From the NCBI GenBank assembly GCA_016219375.1, contig JACRNC010000005.1, forward strand, positions 51,098 through 115,097: 64,000 nucleotides of DNA. Reading direction: 5' to 3'. Under the pieces are notes generated by a model that worked only from the letters and a program-made list of their open reading frames with translations, ran no database searches and was not told the origin of the DNA. Below are positions 57,614 through 64,000 of this stretch, in pieces (positions within the stretch are counted from its first letter, which is position 1; every line of letters starts with the position of its first letter). Source of the stretch: Burkholderiales bacterium. GTDB lineage: Bacteria; Pseudomonadota; Gammaproteobacteria; Burkholderiales; Burkholderiaceae_C. Both the position numbers and the translations under genes were made by a program.

Positions 57614-57952
57614 GCCGCGGCCCGCGGCAGTGGAGCCCGCAGGCGGCGGTGCGCGGCCCTGGCGAGCGGTCGGATGTGATCGGCCATGCGGCCGCTATCG
57701 GATCACCGCGCCGCGGGTTGAGGCCGGCGGCGCACGCGGCGGCCGCGGCAGTGAACTAATGCGGGGCATCCGCCGGGGCGTTCCGCCGTGCGGGCGCCGC
57801 CAGCGGCTTGGAAGCGGTGCGGATCAGTGCACATTGCGCGCCGCTTTTCTTGTGATCCCGCAAAGACCCGCCGCTTTAACCTAGGGGGAACCCCGATGCC
57901 GTGGGCACAATGCGCCCCGCCTTGTCGTCCCCGTCGCGGCATCCGTCCACAC
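57614..57952. other. 339-bp divergent intergenic region
   Basis: Lies between the starts of the hybrid kinase and the PAS-GGDEF-EAL gene and must hold both promoters. Apart from the dyad CTAGGGGGAACCCC near 57881-57894 I see no recognisable element. Confidence 0.4.
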
Positions 57953-59761
57953 ATGCCCAGCCCTTCAACCTCGGCCGCGCCCGAGCCTGCCTGCGCGATG
58001 AGCACCGGCGTCACCCCCCTGCGCGGCCCGCTGCCGCCCGACGAATGCCGGCGCGTGGCCGCCAGCATCTTCGACAACACCAGCGAAGGCGTGGTCATCA
58101 CCGACCTGCAGGGCCGCATCATCGAGGTCAACCCCGCCTTCTGCGCCATCACCGGCTACCCGCGCGAGCACGTGCTGGGCCGCACGCCGGCCATGCTCGC
58201 CTCCGGCCGCCAGGACCAGGCCTTCTACCGCGCGATGTGGCAGTCGCTGGCCGAGACCGGCCAGTGGAGCGGCGAGATCTGGAACCGCCGCCGCGACGGC
58301 GCGGTCTATGCCGAGCTGCTGCGCATCTGCGGCGTGCGCGATCCGCAGGGCCGGCTCACGCACTACGTCGGCATCTTCAGCGACGTGACCGTGCACAAGC
58401 GCAACCAGGAGACGCTGGAGCGCCTGGCCCACTACGACATCCTCACCGGCCTGCCCAACCGCGCGCTGATGCTCGACAGGCTGACCATGATGATGGGCCA
58501 CGTGGACCGCCACGCCGGCTTCCTGGCCGTGTGCTACCTGGACCTGGACGGCTTCAAGGAGGTCAACGACCGCTGGGGCCATGCCACCGGCGACGAGCTG
58601 CTGCTGCACGCGGCCGAGCGCATGCGCGGCCTGCTGCGCGGCGGCGACACCGTGGCCCGGCTGGGCGGCGACGAGTTCGTGCTGCTGCTGGGCGATGTCG
58701 CCTCCGATGCCGAAGTGCGCGTCGTGGCAGACCGCGTGCTGGCCGCGCTGTCCCAGCCCTATGCGCTGAGCTGCGGCAGCGTCAGCGTCAGCGCCAGCAT
58801 CGGCGTGGCCCTCTACCCCGAGCACGGCCGCACCGCCGAGCACCTGCTGCGCAATGCCGACCAGGCCATGTACCGCGCCAAGCGCCAGGGCCGCAACTGC
58901 GCGTGCATGGTGGCCGACACCGACCGCGCCGCGCAGCAGCGCGAGGCCCTGCGCACCGAGCTGCGCGCCGGCATCGCCGCCGGCGAGCTCTGCCTGCACT
59001 ACCAGCCCAAGGTCGATGCCCGCAGCCGCGCGCTGCGCGGCGCCGAGGCCCTGGTGCGCTGGCGCCATTCGCAGCGAGGGCTGCTGGCGCCGGGCGAGTT
59101 CCTGCCCGCCATCGCCGGCACGCCGCTGGAGACCGAGCTGGACCTGTGCGTGATGGACCAGGCCCTGGCCCAGCTCGCGCGCTGGCAGCAGGCGGGGCTG
59201 GACATCGTCATGTGCGTCAACCTCTCGGCCGCCACCCTCGCGCGCCCGGACCTTGCCGCGCAGATCGCCGAGCGCATCGAGCGCAGCGGCGTGCAGGCCG
59301 CCGGCCGGCTGGAGCTGGAGGTGGTCGAGACCGCCGCGCTGGCCGACGTGAACGGCGCCGTGCAGGCCATGCGCGCCTGCGCCGAGCTGGGCGTGCAGTT
59401 CGCGCTGGACGACTTCGGCACCGGCTATTCGTCGCTGGCCTACCTGGGCCAGCTGCCGGTGCAGACGCTCAAGATCGACCAGAGCTTCGTGCGCGACATG
59501 CTCGACGACCCCAGCGACATGCACATCGTGCGCGCGGTGATCGGCCTGGCCCGCGCCTTCAACGTGCACACCGTCGCCGAAGGCGTGGAGACCGAAGCCC
59601 ACGCCCTGCGCCTGGCCGACCTGGGCTGCGACCTGCTGCAGGGCTTTCACGTCGCCCGCGGCCTGCCCGCGGCCGAATTCGACGCCTGGGCCGCCGCGCA
59701 TGCCGCGGGAGCCCGGCAAGGCGAGCCCGGCATGCCGGGCGGCGACGGCTGGGGCATCTGA
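57953..59761 (+). CDS. PAS-GGDEF-EAL c-di-GMP signalling protein
   Basis: 602-residue soluble protein. PAS domain (about 32-150: 'IFDNTSEGVVITDLQGRIIE', 'YPREHVLGRTPAMLASG'), GGDEF (about 165-320: 'HYDILTGLPNRALMLDRL', 'ARLGGDEFVLLLG', I-site RGGD) and EAL (about 335-585: 'RGAEALVRWRH', 'CVNLSAATLAR', 'ALDDFGTGYSSLAYLG', 'VAEGVETEAHA'). Both active sites look complete, so it may make and degrade c-di-GMP. Starts at 57899 and 57998 are possible; 57953 is a compromise. Unlike the gene at 39472 it has no membrane sensor and no frameshift. Confidence 0.92.
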   Translation: MPSPSTSAAPEPACAMSTGVTPLRGPLPPDECRRVAASIFDNTSEGVVITDLQGRIIEVNPAFCAITGYPREHVLGRTPAMLASGRQDQAFYRAMWQSLAETGQWSGEIWNRRRDGAVYAELLRICGVRDPQGRLTHYVGIFSDVTVHKRNQETLERLAHYDILTGLPNRALMLDRLTMMMGHVDRHAGFLAVCYLDLDGFKEVNDRWGHATGDELLLHAAERMRGLLRGGDTVARLGGDEFVLLLGDVASDAEVRVVADRVLAALSQPYALSCGSVSVSASIGVALYPEHGRTAEHLLRNADQAMYRAKRQGRNCACMVADTDRAAQQREALRTELRAGIAAGELCLHYQPKVDARSRALRGAEALVRWRHSQRGLLAPGEFLPAIAGTPLETELDLCVMDQALAQLARWQQAGLDIVMCVNLSAATLARPDLAAQIAERIERSGVQAAGRLELEVVETAALADVNGAVQAMRACAELGVQFALDDFGTGYSSLAYLGQLPVQTLKIDQSFVRDMLDDPSDMHIVRAVIGLARAFNVHTVAEGVETEAHALRLADLGCDLLQGFHVARGLPAAEFDAWAAAHAAGARQGEPGMPGGDGWGI

Positions 59762-59962
59762 CGGCCGCAGGGCTTGCAGGGGCTGGACGGCTGGGCGTGT
59801 CCGGGCTTGCCTGAGCCTGTCTCGGCGCGACTGAGCCCATCCGCACGCCGGCCACGCCGGCCACGCCGGCTCCGGGCGCCATGACGCCCCGCTGACGCCC
59901 CCGCGCCGCGGGCGGTATGTCGGTTGCCGGGCACGGGTCCCCTGGATGCCCCCATACCCTGC

Positions 59963-60676
59963 ATGCCGCCCGCCGCCCCGGTCGCCGATCCCGTCGCCCT
60001 TGTCGTCTCGCCCCACCTGGACGACGCCGTCTTCGGCTGCGGCGACTGGCTGGCCGACCATCCCGGCGCGGTGGTGGCCACCGTCTTCGCCGGCGTGCCG
60101 CCGGCGGCCGGAACCTGTACTGAATGGGACGCCCGCTGCGGCTTCACCAGCGCCGCCGAGGCCCTGGCCGAGCGCCGCGACGAGGATGCCCGCGCGCTGC
60201 ACATCGTCGGCGCCCGGCCGGTGTGGCTGGACTTCCTCGACAGCCAGTACGGCCGCTCGCCGCCGGTGGGCGACGTGGCCCGCGCGCTGGGCGCGCTGAT
60301 CGATGAGCTGCGCATCGGCCGGCTGGTCTTTCCCCTGGGGCTCTTCCACTCCGACCACCTGCTGACCCACCAGGCCTGCCTGCAGGCGTGGCAGGCGCGT
60401 CAGGACACGCTGCAGGCCCTGGCCTATGAGGACGGCCTCTACCGCAATGCCCCCGGCGCGCTGCAGCGCCGGCTGGCCGGGCTGCTGGCCGAGGGCATCG
60501 CGGCCACCCCGGTCAAGCGCGCGCCGCCCCGCGATCCCGCGCGCAAGGCCCAGGCCGTGCAGGCCTACCGCAGCCAGCTGCGCGCCTTCGGCCCCGGCGG
60601 CTATGACGACACCGCGCGGCCCGAACGCCTGTGGCGGCTGCAGCCGCTGGCCACGCTCGATCAGGAGACCGCATGA
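59963..60676 (+). CDS. PIG-L (LmbE) family deacetylase
   Basis: 237-residue zinc N-deacetylase. The metal motif 'SPHLDDAVFGCG' is near the N-terminus (about 16-27) and 'LGLFHSDHLLTHQAC' (about 130-144) supplies the later histidine. Family members deacetylate N-acetylglucosaminyl groups in GPI, mycothiol, bacillithiol and antibiotic pathways. No signal peptide, so it is cytoplasmic. First gene of a coupled trio: its stop overlaps the glycosyltransferase start (ATGA). ATG 59963 is chosen just ahead of the domain; 59924 is also open. Confidence 0.87.
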   Translation: MPPAAPVADPVALVVSPHLDDAVFGCGDWLADHPGAVVATVFAGVPPAAGTCTEWDARCGFTSAAEALAERRDEDARALHIVGARPVWLDFLDSQYGRSPPVGDVARALGALIDELRIGRLVFPLGLFHSDHLLTHQACLQAWQARQDTLQALAYEDGLYRNAPGALQRRLAGLLAEGIAATPVKRAPPRDPARKAQAVQAYRSQLRAFGPGGYDDTARPERLWRLQPLATLDQETA

Positions 60677-61614
60677 GCGCCTCGTCGCCCCCGCGCATCA
60701 GCGTGGTCGTGCTCACCCACAACCGCGTGCACGAGCTCGGCCGTTGCCTGCAGCGCCTGCTGGCCCTGCCCGAGCGGCCACCGGTCATCGTGGTGGACAA
60801 CGCCTCCAGCGACGGCACCGCCGAGCAGGTGCAGCGCCAGTGGCCGCAGGTGCGCCTGGTGCACAGCCCGCGCAACCTGGGTGCGGCCGCGCGCAACCTG
60901 GGCGTGGCGCAGGTGGCCACGCCCTATGTAGCCTTCTGCGACGACGACACCTGGTGGGCGCCCGGCGCGCTGCAGCGCGCGGTGGCCCTGCTGGACGCGC
61001 ACCCGCAGGTCGGCGTGCTCAATGCCCGCGTGCTGGTCGGCCCGCAGCAGCGCGTGGACCCCACTTGCGAGCACATGGCGCGCAGCCCCGTGCCGTCCGC
61101 CGGGCTGCCCGGTCCGGCACTGATCGGCTTCATGGCCGGCGCGGCCGTCATGCGCACCGGTGCCTTCCAGCAGGCCGGCGGCTACGAGCCGCGCTTCTTC
61201 CTGGGCGCCGAGGAAGCCCTGCTGGCGCTGGACCTGCAGGCCCGCGGCTGGGCCATCGTCTATGCCGAGGACGTGGTCACCCACCACCATCCCTCACCCA
61301 CGCGCGACCGCCGCGAGCGCCACATCCATCTGGCGCGCAACGGCGCCTGGCTGGCCTGGATGCGCCTGCCCTGGCCCACCGCCTGGCATCAGACCGTGGC
61401 CCCGCTGCACCGCGCCCGCCAGGCCGGCGTCCTGTGGCCCGCGCTGCTCGCCGCCCTGCGCGGCCTGCCCTGGGCCCTGGCCCGCCGCGAGCCGGTGCCG
61501 CCCCATGTGCATGCCCACTACCTGCTCGTCCACCCCGACCCCGAGCCCGGCCTGCGCCGCCTGCGCAGCCGCCGCCGCGCCAACCTGCTGCTGCCCCCGG
61601 AGCGATCCTCATGA
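60673..61614 (+). CDS. Family 2 glycosyltransferase
   Basis: 313-residue GT-A enzyme, soluble. Nucleotide-sugar motifs are 'RISVVVLTHNRVHELGRCL', 'VIVVDNASSDGTAEQV' and the DxD-type 'AFCDDDTWWAPGAL' (about 90-105). 'FLGAEEALLALDLQARGW' is the acceptor-side region with the catalytic base. A basic C-terminal tail (about 285-313) may contact membrane or partner. AGGAG lies 7 bp upstream of the ATG. Coupled on both sides by ATGA overlaps, so stoichiometric expression of the trio is likely. Confidence 0.9.
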   Translation: MSASSPPRISVVVLTHNRVHELGRCLQRLLALPERPPVIVVDNASSDGTAEQVQRQWPQVRLVHSPRNLGAAARNLGVAQVATPYVAFCDDDTWWAPGALQRAVALLDAHPQVGVLNARVLVGPQQRVDPTCEHMARSPVPSAGLPGPALIGFMAGAAVMRTGAFQQAGGYEPRFFLGAEEALLALDLQARGWAIVYAEDVVTHHHPSPTRDRRERHIHLARNGAWLAWMRLPWPTAWHQTVAPLHRARQAGVLWPALLAALRGLPWALARREPVPPHVHAHYLLVHPDPEPGLRRLRSRRRANLLLPPERSS

Positions 61615-63035
61615 GCGCCGTGCTGCCCACCGGATCGGCGCTCGTGCCGCCGCGCGCCGCCACAGGCGATGCTGCCGCCATCCCCGCGCTGGATCCCATC
61701 CCCGCCCCCGCCGCTCAACCGGTCGCCCCGGCTGCTTCCACACCCGTGCGGCCCGCCGCAGCAGCGGGTGACGCAGGCGTCACCGACACGCTCACCCCGC
61801 CGCTGCCGCGCTTCGCGCAGATCGAGCCCATCGGACGCTGCAACCTGGCCTGCCGCATGTGCACGGTCAACGATCGCGGCGACGAGGTGGCCGAGCTGCC
61901 CTTCGAGCGCTTCGTCGAGCTGATCGACCAGATGCCGACGCTGCAGGAGCTGCACCTGCAGGGCCTGGGCGAGCCCATGCTGCATCCGCGCTTCTTCGAC
62001 ATGGTGGAGCTGGCCGCGGCCCGCGGCATTCGCGTCTCGGCCAACACCAACCTCACCCTGCTCACCGAATCGCGCGCCCGTCGCTGCGTCACCAGCGGCC
62101 TGGCCGCGCTGTCCGTGTCGCTGGACGGCGCCAGCGCCGGGGTCTACGAGTCCATCCGCCTGAAGGCTTCCTTCGCCAAGGTCCTGCGCAACCTCGACCG
62201 CCTGGTGGCCGCCCGCCGCCAGGCCGGCAGCGCCCTGCACATCCGCGGCGTCATGGTCCTCATGCGCCACAACCTGGCCGAGCTGCTCGCCCTGATCGAG
62301 CTGCTGCACCGCCACGGCGTGCCCGAGCTGCTGGTGCAGCGCCTGTCCAGCGACCTCACCCAGCCCGACCTGCCGCGCCGCTACATCCCCATCCGCGACT
62401 ACGTGGCCCACGCCGAGCTCAGCGACGCCGATCTGCCGCAGGCCGCGCAGGTGTTCGAGCAGTCCCGCGCCCTGGCCCGCCGCCTGGGCCTGAAGCTCTG
62501 CCTGCCCAAGCTGCAGCCCGCCGCAGCGGCCAGCGAGCGCGGTGCGTCGATTGGGTCGATTGGGGCGATGGCGTCGCCCGCAGCCGCTCCACTGGCTGCC
62601 ACTGCTTCGGCTGCCGCTCCGCCGGCTGCCCCGGCTTCAGCTGCCGCGCCGGCGGTCGCGGCATCAGGCTCATCGCCGGCTTCATCGCCCACACGGCCCG
62701 CCGGCCCGCGCTGCACCTGGCCCTGGGACCAGCTCTACCTCACGGCCGCCGGCGAGCTGCTTCCCTGCTGCATGGTCGCCACCGCGGACCGCGCCAGCTT
62801 CGGCAAGGTCTTCGCACAAGCGGCGGGGCAGGGCGCCTCGCCGCCAGCCGCAGCACAAGCCGCCTCTCCCCTGGCCGCCCCGGGGGCCGCCAGCAGCCCG
62901 GCCGCCGCGCAGGCCTCCACCGGCCTGCTCGACCGTTGGCACGGCTCCACCGCCCAAGCCTTCCGCCAGGCCCTCGGCACCGACCAGCCCCCGGCCGTGT
63001 GCCGCTCCTGCGCGCTCTACCACGGCACGTTCTGA
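61611..63035 (+). CDS. Radical SAM/SPASM domain protein
   Basis: 474-residue protein. The [4Fe-4S] motif 'CNLACRMC' lies at residues 77-84, then 'LHLQGLGEPMLHPRFFDMVE' and 'VSLDGASAGVYESIR', typical of the SPASM/twitch group. C-terminal cysteines ('RCTWPWDQLYLTAAGELLPC', then 'CRSCALYHGTF') would hold auxiliary Fe-S clusters. Three Ala/Pro/Ser-rich low-complexity segments (about 5-62, 305-363, 402-440) interrupt or precede the domains. Substrate unknown: SPASM enzymes modify peptides, enzymes or sugars. It is the last gene of the PIG-L/GT2/rSAM trio. Confidence 0.88.
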   Translation: MSAVLPTGSALVPPRAATGDAAAIPALDPIPAPAAQPVAPAASTPVRPAAAAGDAGVTDTLTPPLPRFAQIEPIGRCNLACRMCTVNDRGDEVAELPFERFVELIDQMPTLQELHLQGLGEPMLHPRFFDMVELAAARGIRVSANTNLTLLTESRARRCVTSGLAALSVSLDGASAGVYESIRLKASFAKVLRNLDRLVAARRQAGSALHIRGVMVLMRHNLAELLALIELLHRHGVPELLVQRLSSDLTQPDLPRRYIPIRDYVAHAELSDADLPQAAQVFEQSRALARRLGLKLCLPKLQPAAAASERGASIGSIGAMASPAAAPLAATASAAAPPAAPASAAAPAVAASGSSPASSPTRPAGPRCTWPWDQLYLTAAGELLPCCMVATADRASFGKVFAQAAGQGASPPAAAQAASPLAAPGAASSPAAAQASTGLLDRWHGSTAQAFRQALGTDQPPAVCRSCALYHGTF

Positions 63036-63322
63036 CCGGCTGAGCGGCCGGCCGCCTGCCCGCGAAGTGGCCTGACAAGAGGAGAGGCAGCCGGCCTCCT
63101 GAGCCCAGGCCGACGGCCCAGCCGCGCCCGCCTCGCGCCGCCATCCCGGCCCGCTCCAACCGCGGCAAGCGGTACCCCAGCGACCACAGCTGCCTGCGTC
63201 AGCCTCCAGCAAGGCTGCGCTACGCCCGCTAAGCTCGCGCCTCCAGCGCCCACGCGGCCTCCCACCCGCCGCCCGGCGCCCTCCGCACACCGCCCGACGA
63301 CCCCGCACTACCGATCCGCACC
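63036..63322. other. 287-bp gap without a recognised gene
   Basis: Follows the radical SAM gene. GCGGCCGGCCGC (63042-63053) is a perfect palindrome near the stop that may act as a transcript end. No promoter for the next gene is recognised. Confidence 0.4.
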
Positions 63323-63922
63323 GTGGCCAACATCCCCGATCCGCGCAACACCCGCCTGCGCCCCCTGCCCAACCTCATCTTCGCCAGCCGCTGGCTGCAG
63401 CTGCCCCTCTACCTCGGCCTCATCCTGGCCCAGGGCGTCTACGTCTTCCACTTCTGGGTCGAGCTCGTCCACCTCATCGAGGCCGCGCTGGGCAGCAGCG
63501 ACGCCCTGGCCAAGCTCACCACCAGCATCGGCTACAAGGCCGACATCGCGCCCGTCGCCCTCAACGAGACCATCATCATGCTGGTCGTCCTGGCGCTGAT
63601 CGACGTGGTGATGATCAGCAACCTGCTCATCATGGTCATCGTCGGCGGCTACGAGACCTTCGTCTCCCGCCTGCAGCTGGAGGGTCACCCCGACCAGCCC
63701 GAATGGCTCAGCCACGTCAATGCGTCCGTGCTCAAGGTCAAGCTGGCCACGGCCATCATCGGCATCAGCTCCATCCACCTGCTCAAGACCTTCATCAACG
63801 CCGCCAACTACGACACCAAGGTCCTGATGTGGCAGACGCTCATCCACATCGCCTTCCTGTTCTCGGCCCTGGCCATCGCGCTGACCGACCGCCTGCTGCA
63901 CAGCCCGTCGGCAGATCATTGA
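63323..63922 (+). CDS. UPF0114 (YqhA) family membrane protein
   Basis: 199-residue inner-membrane protein with four hydrophobic helices: '[20 protein letters not shown]', '[30 protein letters not shown]' region, '[20 protein letters not shown]' and '[15 protein letters not shown]'. '[19 protein letters not shown]' is the signature of the UPF0114/TIGR00645 family, of unknown function. The GTG at 63323 is the first in-frame start. Conserved and full length. Confidence 0.9.
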   Translation: MANIPDPRNTRLRPLPNLIFASRWLQLPLYLGLILAQGVYVFHFWVELVHLIEAALGSSDALAKLTTSIGYKADIAPVALNETIIMLVVLALIDVVMISNLLIMVIVGGYETFVSRLQLEGHPDQPEWLSHVNASVLKVKLATAIIGISSIHLLKTFINAANYDTKVLMWQTLIHIAFLFSALAIALTDRLLHSPSADH

Positions 63923-63925
63923 GCA

Positions 63926-63953
63926 GGCGCCCGGCGCCCGGCGCCCGGCGCCC
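63926..63953. repeat. Heptanucleotide tandem repeat (GGCGCCC)4
   Basis: Four perfect copies of GGCGCCC begin 4 bp after the UPF0114 stop and run into further GC-only sequence at the window edge. The complementary unit occurs three times at 39253-39273. Confidence 0.85.
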
Positions 63954-64000
63954 GGCGCGCGGGGCCGCGCAGCGCGGCCGGCGGGGCCCGGCCCCGGCCC

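Overview
The window is very GC-rich (roughly 70% by eye) and looks chromosomal. Gene content and order point to a betaproteobacterium of the Burkholderiales, probably the Rubrivivax/Leptothrix/Ideonella/Roseateles neighbourhood. The reasons are: a 67-residue RpoZ; the order fkpB-ispH beside radC; the order hemW/rdgB/rph/PP2C/Ser-Thr kinase next to yicC/gmk/rpoZ/spoT; a VPEP-type PEP-CTERM protein; and short intergenic repeats built on CCCCCGAGGGG. No phage, transposase, plasmid or CRISPR genes are seen. Assignments are from motif reading; no database search was run.

Layout. 1-7.4 kb: housekeeping genes (MocR regulator, yjbQ, tRNA-Ser(CGA) beside serS, ispH, fkpB, radC, an Smr-domain protein, a truncated globin). 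7.4-12.1 kb: motility and signalling. A diguanylate cyclase, a MinD/FlhG-like ATPase and the globin form a tight minus-strand unit, divergent from cheR-cheD-cheB, which has a good FliA (sigma-28) promoter match. 12.1-23.6 kb: hemW, rdgB, rph, PP2C and kinase on the minus strand, split by a TspO pair on the plus strand; yicC, gmk, rpoZ, spoT on the plus strand; greB. 23.9-28.8 kb: lipid-linked sugar genes (polyprenyl-phosphate glycosyltransferase, ArnT-like transferase, GtrA flippase-like protein, ChbG/HpnK deacetylase) and a PEP-CTERM protein. 29-39 kb: nitric oxide detoxification (norB, ytfE, norR) with a readable NorR/sigma-54 control region, a PepSY-flavodoxin-reductase fusion, an AAA/DUF4143 ATPase preceded by a precise 22-bp-period repeat array, and an HPP-CBS membrane protein.

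39.5-42 kb: a MASE-like/PAS/GGDEF/EAL gene split by an apparent 1-nt frameshift. 42.4-51.3 kb: a putative pyrimidine-catabolism island of the URC type (GTP-cyclohydrolase-II-like Urc1, DUF1688 Urc4, uracil phosphoribosyltransferase), a RutR-like TetR regulator and a complete BMP-type nucleoside/base ABC importer. Its leader carries a near-consensus sigma-54 promoter followed by a RutR-like palindrome. 51.3-57.6 kb: a minus-strand unit of hybrid histidine kinase, HD-GYP response regulator, beta-barrel porin and small PstS-like binding protein. 58-59.8 kb: a second, intact PAS-GGDEF-EAL protein. 60-63 kb: a translationally coupled three-gene cassette (PIG-L deacetylase, family 2 glycosyltransferase, radical SAM/SPASM protein) of unknown product. 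The window ends with a UPF0114 membrane protein and a heptanucleotide repeat.

The most interesting parts are the URC island with its Rut-like control logic, the five-copy 22-bp operator-like array, and the PIG-L/GT2/radical-SAM cassette. Many long open frames opposite real genes are by-products of the high GC content and are not listed.
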